DNA from: Neonectria sp. B-13
Taxonomy: Eukaryota > Ascomycota > Sordariomycetes > Hypocreales > Nectriaceae
Length of the DNA: 64,000 bases
NCBI GenBank assembly: GCA_002682825.1
Contig: NOKP01000011.1
Coordinates: 558,420 to 622,419 of the forward strand
Reading direction: 5' to 3'
Shown here: in pieces, positions 51,040-61,753 of the stretch
Numbering within the stretch: position 1 is the stretch's first letter
How the letters are laid out: every line of letters begins with the position of its first letter
Made by a program: the position numbers and the translations under genes
Notes under the pieces: generated by a model
Seen by the model: only the letters and a program-made list of their open reading frames with translations
Databases searched by the model: none
What the model was told of the DNA's origin: nothing

Positions 51040-52827
51040 GGCTGACTGAGACACGGATGACGGATGCGCGGAGGTGGACAATGGATGGTGGGGATCAAAA
51101 TTGACCAAGGAGGAATATCTAGGCACTTTCGACGGATAACATATGCTGAAGTGCGCTAAGTGGAGGAGGACAGGGGGAGGAACCGGTTCAAAGATTGCTT
51201 CTGGATCGACAGGCTGTTTTGTTCTCTTGTTTGGCTGCTTTGTTCTCTTGTTTGGCTGCCTTGCTTTCAGTGTGTCTTTTCCTTGGGTTTCTGATTTTAG
51301 AAAATATGCCGAGGATTCGCTCGAAGAAATAAAATATACCAGTATATTTTGCCAAACTCTGAAGCTTGCCATCAAACCTGACCCTTACTTCTGGAGTGCA
51401 TTCAACGTGAACGATGCTGGATCGGCCTTCATCTACCTGAACCGGATTTCATCTTCCTTCAGCTACCTCCAGCTGCCTTTACCTCATGTACCGTCCTTCG
51501 ATGCTAAGAAACCCTTCCAGCGCATCCTGTTAATCATTCTTTTCTTAGCTACAGTCAATATCATTGGTACTTTAAAGAAACTCTCGGGAGCTGCTTCGGC
51601 TACCCTGTGGCGGGGGCCTTGTGTCTCACACACAGCCAGCTAGATTCCCCCTTGCATCATCATCAGAGAGAGACACTACTACACCGCTAGCTACTGCTGC
51701 TGAAGGCCTAGCCTATGTCCCACTGTCAATCAAATTGCTTTGCCTTCTTTTTCTCTTCGTGCACAGTAATGTCACCACAGCAACGGAATAAAATATGAAG
51801 ACACCATGCCCAGCACCATGAGTCTCAATAACTCAAATAGAGCAAGAGTTTCCTGCACCATAGTTCACATTAATCTCGCACCTTAAATCTACCTTGACAA
51901 CCTATCTGGCTCTCTCCGACCTTTCTATCCAATTCTTGGAAAGTTTATCCTCAGCCACAGCATGAGTAATTGACCTGGCCATCTTTCCTCAAGCTGACAA
52001 GCCAGGCCGACCTTCCTTTTCTTTGTCAACACATCGCAGTGCAATGTATACCGTATTCCCAATCATCCGCTGCGGAAGGCATGCTGTCATTCTGTGCACT
52101 AATGCTGGAGTCCTCAAACGAAATCAATGCTTCATCTGCCTTTGTCTTATGTACTATTGTCCGTTGCCAAGATATTCTTCCAAGTCTTGCCATCGAAGAC
52201 GACTTTTGTTTCTGAGGTGCAAGAAAGGTGAATGGTGCTTCAATCCACCTTCACCTCCGGCACCACCCTTCATTGCCAAGGACTCCTACTGAGACATGCT
52301 ATCATATCTGACCACTGAGGCAGGAGTGAGTGAAAATGGAACCGATGATTCATCTACTTCCGTCTCGCTTACCAGATTTCATGGCCAGGAAAAAATTGAG
52401 GGATCTTCATTGTGGTTGCAGTGTGAAGTCAACCCCGGTACATGAGCGCATCTCTGTTGCCACCGTACCCTGCCATGCTAGACCAAAGACCCGAAACAAC
52501 CCGCAGCCCAATGATCGCTTCCTAAGCTGTCTAGGCTTCCGTTTCATGCCGATTCACTGGCGAAGTTCCACCCAATGTTTAGTTGTCGCTCGAGAGAAGA
52601 AAGGTTTACTATTTGATGAATGTATGAATGCCTAGAATTCCAAACTGCGGGTCGAAAGGAGCCCCAACTGAAAGATCAACTCCAATACATGAAACTGCAA
52701 CTCGTAGTTGCGAAGCTAATGACCTTGATCCGTTCCAACCAGCCTTGATTCCGTCCCCACCACTCATTGCGCCGGGCGTCTGCCATCGCCGTCACATGAA
52801 CTCCCAAAGACGTTAGATTCACGCTGC
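51040..52827. other. Spacer, 3'UTRs
   Basis: A 1.8-kb gap between convergent genes. A perfect 21-base direct duplication lies at 51218-51259. The rest is AT-richer sequence without supportable genes. Confidence 0.4.
51218..51259. repeat. Perfect 21-base tandem duplication
   Basis: TTTGTTCTCTTGTTTGGCTG plus C occurs twice back to back. Confidence 0.9.
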
Positions 52828-53398
52828 CTAGTGCTTGCGAGGTCGAATCTCTCTTCTCCGTCGGACGGTATCGTTGTGGTACATGAGGAAGATGAACCGG
52901 GCATTTCCGCGGTTGCCCATCTGGATACCCAGGTCGTTGAGGAGGAGTAGTTTTTCGGGACCCCAACTCTCGGTCTTGACGGCCCTGCCTTCGGACATGA
53001 TGTGGATGGTTGTCTGGACGTTCATCAGCGGCACCAAAAGAACCGTGTGGCCGGCCGCCGGAACCAAGCAGCAGCTCTTCTCCAGGCGGAAGGCCTCCGG
53101 GCGCAGCATGAGTTTACACGGATCGGTGATGACAAGGCCTTGGCTCTCGGCCAACTGATTGAGGATAGGAACCTTTTGGAAGATAAGCGAGAGGATACAA
53201 AACTTGGACGGCTCAACATACCATCAATTCGAGCACGGCGTTGCTCAAGTCGCAGCACGGGGGCGTCAGCCCGTAAGAGCCCATCTCAGGCATCCTGTGT
53301 CTGGGGGTCAGAGTGATGACTTCGGTGATGGCGTCCTTTTGCAGTTCCCTCAGCTCTCGATTGAAGTCGATGAAGCAGTACTTGTCCTCGACAGCCAT
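52828..53398 (-). CDS. Small two-exon orphan protein
   Basis: Exons 53398-53222 and 53172-52828, with a GTATGT...AAAAG intron in phase 0, give 173 aa. The sequence opens MAVEDKYCFIDFNRELRELQ, has a CCDLSNAV segment before the splice and a beta-rich middle (CCLVPAAGHTVLLVPL), and ends with a basic tail (RRRREIRPRKH). No signal peptide or membrane segment was seen. I do not recognise the family. Balanced composition and a clean intron favour a real gene. Confidence 0.6.
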
Positions 53399-54206
53399 GG
53401 TTGCGGTTGGCAATGGTGAAAATTAAGAAGAAGAAGAAGGAGAAGAAGGTAACGTATTTGTTGGTGACGATTGAGATTGTTGGGTTAGGTACAGAGCGGA
53501 TTGAGGTAACGGTGGGTGGACGGACTCGATATGTTTTTATATGGACAGACGTGGGATTGCCAGTGACGGAGAGGGAGTCTCATGAGATAGGTATCGGAGA
53601 AGAGCAGTATCGGGGTCGAGCAGTAATTGGGGAGGAGTGGTGAGGATGTGGAGGAGGAAGTCGGAGGAGAGAGACAATTTCCCCAGTGGTTTGCGTGGTA
53701 CAGAGACGGTAGACTGGGCTTGGCACAGTCCCATCACCCACGGAACAACGAGTCCAGATGCAGTGCAGACACATGGCGACCGGGTGAAGCTGTCGGGATC
53801 CCGACTGGGCCGAAGAGACGAGTGGAGGGAGGGATGGATGGGTGGACGGGTCATCACATACGGTACGGTATGAGTCGCGCTCCAGCAGTTACACACAAAC
53901 ATGCATGCAAAGCCCCATGGCAAATACTGTAGAGGGATGGATAACGGGAGCGGGAACGGGCATCAAGTTTGCTCGGGTGCATATGGAGCGGCAGACGAGC
54001 AAGCAAACGACGAGGGAAGCGGGCATTTTGGCCATCTCGGTGAGACGACGGGCCTCCTCGTAAACGGGCGCGTGCATCCGGTTCCGCACGGTTTGACGCC
54101 CAGCCCTAGAGCGCTGCAATGTGCAGCGGAAGGGCATAGATACTGTGCTGCGTGTTTGCTGGGGAGCTGCAGACAGGCCAGGATCATAGTAGGGATGGGT
54201 GGTGGT

Positions 54207-54243
54207 GGATGGATGGATGGAGGATGGATGGAGGATGGATGGG
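54207..54243. repeat. (GGAT)n microsatellite
   Basis: GGAT units with GGAGGAT interruptions; related units continue with decay to about 54310. Confidence 0.8.
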
Positions 54244-54664
54244 CGACGCAGTGAGTGGATGATGGGCGAGCGTGGTGGATGGTTGGAGGGTTGGATGGCT
54301 GGGTGGATGGACGCTGCAGGGATATGATATGCTGGTGTGTGTTGTTTGATGTGTGCTGTAAGCCTGCTTGCTGTATGTATGCTGGCTGGCTGTTTGTATG
54401 TATGTATGCTGTAGCTGTAGCTGTAGCTGGACGGATACAAGTGCTACGTAGTAGGTGTATGCCGTTGGGAATGGATGGAGAGATGCTGGGACTGGATGCC
54501 GGGGTGCTGTACCCAACCGAACTGTACCAAGGCAGTGAGTGAGTGACTCAGTGAGTAACAGTCTATCTATGCTGTGCGAATAACGGTGCATGACATGTTG
54601 CCTTGTATTATGCTGCTGTCTGTGCCATGCTGTATCGGCCAGCATCGTCCAGTAGAGTGTCATC

Positions 54665-54812
54665 CAGTGCAGCATCACCGCCCAGTGCAGCATCATCACC
54701 GCCCAGTGCAGCATCCATCATCACCGCCCAGTGCAGCATCCATCATCACCGCCCAGTGCAGCAGTATCATCATCGCCCCGTGCAGTATCATCATCGCCCC
54801 GTGCAGTATCAT
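54665..54812. repeat. Minisatellite, unit 18-25 bases, about 6.5 copies
   Basis: Units begin CAGTGCAGCATC or CCGTGCAGTATC and end CATCACCGCC or CATCATCGCC, with lengths 18, 21, 25, 25, 24 and 21 bases and a partial last unit. Unit length varies by CAT trinucleotide gain. Confidence 0.85.
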
Positions 54813-55417
54813 GTGCTCCATCCAACCCAATTCAACCCATCCATCACAGTACGAACACATACATACACTTAGTAACTTACACCCATCGCAGCGATACCGC
54901 CCGTCTTTCGTTTCTATCCCCCCGCCCCAGGCGAATGCAGTCAATCAATCCATCACTCCACTTTGTGCCACGACCTCGACTCCCCCCTCAAGTCCACGAA
55001 GCTGTGTCACCCACCGATAAGACAACAAACGTGATTCCTCCTCCATGCCTCTCCAATGGCCGACAAGTTTGGCCGTGCTTGTGTGGGGTTTCTCGTGGCG
55101 CCCAGACGCAGATAGATTCTCAAAGTGCAGCTCCCCCAGTGGCGCATCTCACTCCTCGCCTCCTGCCTCTCTCTGTCTCTGTCTCTTGATGCCCGCTTTG
55201 ACCTCGGGTTCGGATACCGACAGCCAAAGCCTTGGTGTTTGCCCCCTTCGGCCTCCCCTCCCCCTCTGCCTCGTACGAAGACTATCACGCCGGCAGGCAA
55301 ACCACAGCAAATGTCATCATCCATCCTGCACAAGTGTCCAATCAACCACCATCGCCGTCTTCCGAACATGCAACGGGCGGTTTGGCTGTTTGCACACCAA
55401 GGCAAGTTCCCGCGCGC

Positions 55418-55446
55418 GCGCTCTCTCTCTCTCTCTCTCTCTCTTC
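55418..55446. repeat. (CG)n(CT)n dinucleotide repeat
   Basis: GCGCGCGCG is followed by about ten CT units. Confidence 0.85.
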
Positions 55447-55988
55447 TCCTCCCGTCTCGAGGCAATAAATGCACCATGGCGGGCTGAAACGATGCAGCAT
55501 GCCGTCTAGCCATTCATTTCTCAAACGAGGCTGCCGTCACTGTTTGCTTCGTCAGGCTGGCTGTCCTGATGATGGCAGCCTGGGAGTGAGTCTCAGGCTG
55601 CGCTCCTCGGACGGGTAGTTTGCGATGCCCACGCAATCTTTTTGGTTTGGAGCGAGGAGAACCGGAGGGCGTCATAGAAGACCACGTTCCTGCTGTGGCT
55701 TGGGATGGAGGAGTGTGGCTCGGAGATGCACCGACGACGACGTGTGGCTATGCAGAGTTGAGAAGACATCGGAAAGGCACAAAGGTAAGCACATCTAGGG
55801 TACCAAGGACCTGGTTTATCTGCGGTCATTTTGTAATTGACGGGTCAATGTCCTGAGCTGATGATACGAGTCGCCCACCAACCCCTTATACGGCCCATTC
55901 GAGATACTACTGGCTCAAGCCGTGATGCAACCCAATCTCAAACCAGACTCTCAGTGTGAAGTCCGGCATCGTCCGCATGCGACCACAC

Positions 55989-56486
55989 TCAGTCTTGTTT
56001 CTTTCCGCCTTGCACTTCGCCAGGCTTGTCCTCTTCCTCGCTACCGCCCTTGTCATCCTTTACATCCCCACCCTTGTCTTTGTCCTTCGTGTCTTTGTCC
56101 TTCTTCATCTGCTGCTTCTTCTTCATCTCATCCTCGCGAATGAACGCATTTCTCTTTGCAATGGCTTGCATCTCTTCTCTCTTGTTGCGGGCCACCATGC
56201 CCGCCTTGGAAAGCTGGTCGATGGTGGTCTGGTCCGTCAGAGCCTCCGTCATGCGTCTGACGTCTTCCTTGGTTGTCTCGTCCATCGTTTCTCTTTCCCG
56301 TGGTGGTCGAGGAGGCGGCGGTGATAGTTCTTGCTTTTGTTCTTGATCTGGATCTTGGCCTTGGTCTTGGACTTGGACTTGCCCTTGTTGCTGGTCTTGC
56401 TCTTCTTCTTCTTCTTCTTCGAAAGACTCTCGAGTGATTTGGTCGGAGATGATGCTCGGTTGCTTTGCGGTAGTAGACAGTAACAT
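55989..56486 (-). CDS. Charged Glu/Gln/Lys-rich hypothetical protein
   Basis: A single exon of 165 aa. The N-terminal third has a run of seven Glu followed by Gln/Asp repeats (QDQGQDPDQEQKQE) and a PPPPRPPRE linker. A more ordered helix follows (TKEDVRRMTEALTDQTTIDQ, MVARNKREEMQAIAKRN), and the end is Lys/Asp/Gly-rich. It looks like a coiled-coil plus disorder protein. No family is recognised. The central part has coding-like composition, which makes it more than a repeat artefact. Confidence 0.5.
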   Translation of the reverse strand: MLLSTTAKQPSIISDQITRESFEEEEEEEQDQQQGQVQVQDQGQDPDQEQKQELSPPPPRPPRERETMDETTKEDVRRMTEALTDQTTIDQLSKAGMVARNKREEMQAIAKRNAFIREDEMKKKQQMKKDKDTKDKDKGGDVKDDKGGSEEEDKPGEVQGGKKQD

Positions 56487-56973
56487 TCTGAAAAGGAGGA
56501 ATTCCCGTACCTCGAGAGCAGGATTTATGTAGTAGCTGCGTGGGGGAGAAAACCGTCACAATCGACTCCGTTTTTGAAAACATGATTCACTGAGTCTTGC
56601 CTTCTTCGTTGGATCAATCCGGCGTGCTCCCCCCTCCTCCCCCTCCCATATTGTAGCGCTCCTTCTGAAGCCCCCAACAGTTTGCCAATGGCGTTGTGGA
56701 GGCGAGAGGCAACGAGCCTGACACGCTTCGCCCACAGCCTCGACGAGGACAATAACTCGTCGTTTGTTTGGGATAGAGGGCGTCGTGAAAGCGAGACGTC
56801 ACCGTGGAACCGTTTTGTGGGAGGCCCATGATGCCACAACAAACATGTGTGTTGCTCACAGTGAACCAGCCAGCGCCGCTTAAGCCACTCGCCAACGCTC
56901 GCCAACGCTCTGCTCTTGGAAGCTCAACCATCATCCAACAATCTCCCGATCATCAGCTTCAACTCAGCCGACA
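56487..56973. other. Spacer
   Basis: No supportable gene. Two overlapping minus ORFs (56525-56934) show no features. Confidence 0.3.
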
Positions 56974-57929
56974 ATGTCGATAGCACACAACTCCCCTATC
57001 GACAGACTGAAATACTACCACACTGGCACAGAAGGTCTCGCCATCAACGACACCTTTCTCCGTCGCGGGCTAACGCTATTGATGCTTAAGACAACAGCAC
57101 ACTTCTACTCTCGCAACGGCGTCTGTATTCCCATCTCAAAACATGAGATTTCAAGGCCGGCTACGTCGTGCATCTGACCGAATAGGCAACAACAAAATCC
57201 TTTGCCGAGAACACGTCAATTCCCGTTCCAAATATATACTGCCCATCAGTCAGGAGGAACCGCGCCTACATTGCTATGGAGGGAGGCCATTACCCCGGCA
57301 TGACCCAGACTATCGGAAGACTCCCACCAGACTTTATTTGAACAGCTGAAGCTCTTCATTCAGGAGCTATGGACAGCACGACCTTAAGGGCCTGGAATAC
57401 AGAGCTATACGGGCGACTCCCTACGCGACTCTCGCATCCCTCAGGCCTGTCCCTGATTCGGCCCTTTCAAATCAACAAAGGAGTTTCACCTCTGGCTAAG
57501 GAATGACTTACAACTCTGAGAAGCTCAAAGTTCTGTGAGCGACCAGGACTGGAAGGAAGTTCAAGAAATGGCGATTGGGAGGATGACGAATCGCCACCAC
57601 CAGTCTTCACTTACGGGGGTTTGAACCCAGTCAACGTCTTCACCTGCGGAGAGCTGGTCGTGGGTATCATTGACTGGGGGTTCTCAGGTTGGTATCCTCA
57701 TTTTTGGGAGTATACATCAGCATGGTGTGGAAATGTTGCGACGACCGATTGGCAGGATCTACTGCATAACTTGTTGGAAACTTTCCTGGCAGAATTGGAA
57801 ATGGAGAAGACTCGTCAGCAGTGGTGTGAGGGAGTGATGATACAGCTACTCACGCTTTTCATGAGACAGATATTTGATGAACGTCATTTCTGCTTCGTGC
57901 CGAAAGTAGAAGCTACAACCTTCCGATGA
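56974..57929 (+). pseudogene. Aminoglycoside phosphotransferase (APH) pseudogene
   Basis: From ATG 56974 the sequence opens like fungal APH-family proteins (RLKYYHTGTEGLAINDT, NGVCIPISKHEI). After a frame change it reads GYVVHLTE, a TAG stop, SFAENTSIPVPNIYC and NRAYIAMEGG, typical N-lobe blocks, then more stops. In the C-lobe FTYGGLNPVNVF occupies the place of the Brenner loop FTHGDLNPxNI, so the catalytic His has become Tyr and the Asp has become Gly. VVGIIDWGFSGWYPHFWEY follows with the metal-binding Asp kept. The final block runs in one frame to 57929. Frameshifts and stops plus loss of HxD show a dead gene. Confidence 0.85.
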
Positions 57930-59539
57930 GACAAGAAAACAAAATGAACCCCCGAATGCCTCTTCATACGATTCGCTTGGACTATTTTCTCGCCGATTAG
58001 GTTTTGCAACTTCTTGTACTTCACGGAAAAGGCGCGCAGGGTTCTGATTCGAACTCTTACATTCAACAGCACGATGTTGAGACAGCGGACCCAGAAAGAT
58101 GTCAACATACTTATGCAGCGACTAGGTCAAGGAGTGAGAGTTCCCGAAGGAGGTCGAGGAATACTGGAGAGAATCCCAGAGACGAGGACTTTGGTAGTGT
58201 ACCTAGAGGTCAACACACCACCGACATAGATATTTGATATCATAACTCATGGTCTTCCTTAGGAGGTAGCTTAACTGAGGACGATCTTGAAGAGACCTGC
58301 CGCGGGCGGCTGAGGAAACGCAAATTTGACGTGGTCAGAACGATACAGAGCGCTCCAAGAGCTCCAACAAGCTAAGAGGTTCAATGTCGGCCAATAGGTG
58401 GGTGACATAACATTGATTGGTGCGAACTTTAAGAAACTACTGTATTATCTTGAATATATGGAGTCTTGGAGTGGTGATTCCAAAAGTGTACGTACGACAT
58501 GAAGATCCCTCAAGCAACCACTGTTGCGGAGTAACGAGGGAAGCCGATCTCATAATAGCATCGACGGTCGACAGTAGCGCCGTGACGTCCAGCTTCTGAT
58601 CACGGATCTCCGTAAAGATGCCCGGATATCTTAAGATGACAAGCGGCAACCATGGATGAACCCGGAGTCTGCGATGCTTTCGGTCGCCACGTGGGCTCCT
58701 TCGGTCGCGCTGATCTGCAAAGAGTTGGAAGAGGCGATTCGGGCATCTATCACGGCAACCAGTGGTAGGGACTAGGAAGAAAGCGAGTAACATAATGGCA
58801 ACGATAAAATCCAGCCCTACGAACGCTCTCATCGTGAAGTGTTGTGGCTGTGTTTGCGATATTAGTGAATGACAGGCTTGAAGTCATTGACCAGAACACG
58901 ATTGTCAAGGAATGGGCCTCTCGAACCCTGAACCGCAAATCAGTTGTTGGTGCCTCTTCCTCATGACCTCGGACTCGTTCTGCAATTTTCATCATACTAG
59001 ATTGTCCGAACAAAAACTACTGCGTTGACTGCCCGTGAGGGTTGCAGCGACCTTCGTTTTTCAAGATCCGAGTGCGACGGGCCCAACCTTCCAGGTCTCG
59101 CTCCGTCACCTCGCCCCTGTACCGCACTGGCTGGGCTGAAAGCGAGGATGGAATTGGAGCGTCTTGGGGCGCCAGGACCCCCAGGACCACTGGACCGAGC
59201 GCCTGAATGCCGCTGGGACCGGCGGTGTGAGCCTAGCATGGCCGTTACCATTGGAGTTGTCAGGGCCTCTTGTCTCCCATTTGGCGTAGTCCGGACTCAA
59301 GAAGCCCCTTGCCGCCCAGGAATTTCTTTTGTTTAAGCTTGGTCTCCTCGAGACATTCTTACTAGCAGCCCTGCCAGGTGAACATGCCCCACGTGATGGT
59401 CTCTCCCGAACCAACAGACCTCGAGTCCTTGCCTTCAACATCGACATCCTTGAGCCAGTCGACTTGTCCTCAAAGATGGGTCAGGCAGCTACCCATTGAG
59501 CCGATTACTCGTTTTCTCTTACCTTCATCGGGCTGCGAT
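57930..59539. other. Gene-poor spacer
   Basis: About 1.6 kb. A minus ORF at 58437-58832 opens with a hydrophobic, signal-like stretch but has no further support. The last 150 bases could hold an upstream in-frame start for the next gene (ATG at 59384). Confidence 0.35.
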
Positions 59540-60390
59540 ATGGATTCGAGTTCGTCTTCACAGCATGCGGAGACATACGACACAGCCCGCTTCGCCCAGC
59601 TGTACTATGGATCTCGCAACCCTACCGTGGACGATCTCAGCCTTGCCTCTGCATTCTTAATCCGGCTTTTCCGCAAGCATCGGATTTCTTTTGCCTTTCT
59701 AGGAGGTTGGGCCGTTTTTTTGAGGGGAAGTCAACGCATGACGCAGGACGTTGACGTTGCTGTTGGGTCGGCCATGGATCGTCTCAAGGACGTCCTACTG
59801 CAGCAGCAGAGGTACAGCCATCGTACACGTCGGTCTTGAACGACTGGATAATGATTGGCTCCGCAGGGTGTGTCTACCAGAGGTCCACGGAGCAACTTGC
59901 ATCCAGATCTTTATACATACGGGTGGCACCTGGGACCCACAGGCCACTAACACCGACATGGCTACCATCAGTGTCGATGTTATCATAAACGGTGAGGACT
60001 CCATGTCAAATAACTATCGACCCAGTTGCAATGCTTACCACATCCGAAGGCAACTTGGGAACACCACCCAGCCTTCCCAATGGCAGTATTGAGATTAAAC
60101 CGATCCCCTTGACAACGCAGGGCAGTGGCCGCGTTCCCGTCATCGATGCCTATTACCAGTTCAGCTCCAAGCTACAGGCCCACTCCGACAGGCGTGACAG
60201 CGGTTCCACCAACGACTACGTTGATCTTCAGTTCCTCGCCTACACCTACCAAGATGAAATCTATTCTCTTCGCCACTCGTTCAACCTGCAGCATCGGCGG
60301 CTTTTGTGGAGAGACTTCGCCGCTCAGAACAGTCAGGAAAATGCTGAATATTTCCAAATGGTACTTGGACTCAATGAACTCAACTCTTAA
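59540..60390 (+). CDS. Nucleotidyltransferase-fold protein (MNT/AbiEii-like), fungal
   Basis: Three exons, 59540-59811, 59867-59991 and 60050-60390, join in frame to 245 aa. The core motif is GGWAVFLRGS at residues 55-64, then TQDVDVAV with Asp 70 and Asp 72. This GG-x(13-14)-DxD pattern is the active site of the nucleotidyltransferase fold, similar to minimal nucleotidyltransferases and AbiEii-like proteins. The C-terminal half has PSLPNGSIEIKPIPL, VIDAYYQFSSKLQAH (like the SKxxA helix of the family), then YVDLQFLAYTYQDEI. Such proteins are expanded in Sordariomycetes with no known role. The substrate is unknown. An in-frame ATG at 59384 would lengthen the N-terminus. Confidence 0.75.
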
Positions 60391-60572
60391 GTCTTCTTAG
60401 ACACCAGGGTGGAAGCGAAGTGCTTCGCACGGATTTGTGGTAGCAATTCGACATAAATTGGCCAAGTCCAGAGTAGCCGATCTAATCAGTCTGAAAAGAA
60501 GCTTTATGAGAAAACACGCTCTTGTAGGGCAAATCACAAACGAATCCAGTGAGGTTTCACTCCACCAATGCA
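60391..60572. other. Short convergent 3' gap
   Basis: Only 182 bases separate the stop codons of the two nucleotidyltransferase-like genes, so their transcripts probably overlap in the 3'UTRs. Confidence 0.5.
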
Positions 60573-61432
60573 CTAGGAACACTTACGATGCTCCAGCCAT
60601 GGGTCAGGTGAGCCGTGCAGTCGGAACCGCGTGGCGAAGAGCTCTTCGGGCTGAGTCCAGCCCAGTCTCGCTCTCTTCTTCCTAACAGTCAGGTTCCACA
60701 GTGCCCGTTTCTCGACCTTCTCAATGGAGACCAACCCGGCCGAAGCGGTTCCTCCGCTCTTCGACATGATTAACGTGTTTTTCCTCTGCGCCCACTCCAC
60801 GTCCGTTGTGCCTTCCAAGTCCAGGTTCTCAACACCCCATTCTTCGGGCACGTTGCTGCCGTCAACGACGTCGTTTAAGGACACCCGGTCATTGGTCTCC
60901 AGAAAGCTCTGGATTAGCAGGTTAAGTTTGAGGTACGGGAGGCCGTTGGAGCTTCGCTGGAAATTTGAAGGCTGACACTCGATATGGATGTCCTGGGATG
61001 GAACCAGAACAAAATAAGCTCGGACTCCCACGCACTTGAGGCGAGGGTACGTGTGAATGAGGGAGCCGGGTTGTGGATAGGGCCAGGGAGACACGAACGT
61101 ATAGATGCCGGCGTACTTATTTGACTTGAAGATCGCCTCGGCTCTCGCCAGCATGTCGGTCGGCACACAAATCTCCCAGTCCTGGAACGGCTATTTAGCA
61201 TAGAAGCTGCTCATCAAGCCGTGTCGGAAAGACTTGCCAGTTTTACCCGTCCTGCCCCGTAGTAAATGAGAGCAGCGACTCCGCAAACGCAGCAAGGAAT
61301 TTCAGCGCCTTCAAGGATGCGAGTCACTCCCAGAGCTTCAAGTGTTCCGTGGCCGCCGCAGGATGCTACCTCATCGTGTGGGTATTCCACCGGGGGGGTC
61401 GGACGAGGTATGTCCCTGAGGCGAGGCAGCAT
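60573..61432 (-). CDS. Second nucleotidyltransferase-like fungal protein, degenerate active site
   Basis: Two exons, 61432-61247 and 61181-60573, with a GTAAAA...TCCAG phase-0 intron, give 264 aa. Residues about 49-67 read CGVAALIYYGAGR then DWEICVP, which sits where nucleotidyltransferase-fold proteins have GG...DxD. Here only one Gly and an Asp-Trp-Glu remain. Next come TDMLARAEAIFKSNKYAG, LIHTYPRLKCVGVRAYF, LVPSQDIHIECQPSNF and a Leu-rich helix SNGLPYLKLNLLIQSFLETN matching the substrate-helix position. The end is RKKRARLGWTQPEELFATRF. I recognise it as a recurring, uncharacterised fungal family. The fold assignment is by motif order and is weaker than for the neighbour. Confidence 0.65.
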
Positions 61433-61753
61433 TGACGTATTTATGGTTGAAGGCCGCGACGCAGAAAGAGTTCTACAGAAAAGGGGAGTTACGTTGATGT
61501 AGTGTTGACCGCGGGCTGCCTCGGGGCATGATCCTTGTCTGTGTCTGTTGAACGTAGCACTTAGTGCAAAGTAGTTAATTAGTCATCATGCTCTCCAACC
61601 AGTAGGAAGTAAGTTAGTAGCCTGCCATCAATGCGTTTCCCCGTCAACCGCCTAAGTTAAGCGCATTCGTCACGGCGGGGTCGGTTCATGGGAATTGAAT
61701 GGCTGTCGACCTTCACCCGCTCCTGCTCCTGGGTCCTCAATGAACAAATCGCG

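Larger units (their letters stand above)
53399..55988. other. Repeat-rich gene-poor region
   Basis: About 2.6 kb that carries GGAT tetranucleotide, CAGTGCAGCATC minisatellite and CT dinucleotide repeats. Long ORFs on both strands in this area (for example 53889-54714 on minus, 54574-55189 on plus) are by-products of repeat composition. Confidence 0.5.

Noticed and set aside
51143..51643. 166-codon plus ORF with a hydrophobic repeat (CFVLLFG)
   Set aside because: The repeat is due to the 21-base duplication, and the ORF overlaps the 3' flank of the orphan gene; no family features.
53889..55520. Several long ORFs on both strands
   Set aside because: They are His/Ser/Pro- or Arg-rich products of GGAT, CAGCATC and CT repeats, open in several frames at once, with no domains.
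58437..58832. 131-codon minus ORF with a signal-like N-terminus
   Set aside because: The rest is Arg-rich, with no cysteine pattern or family features, in a decayed region.
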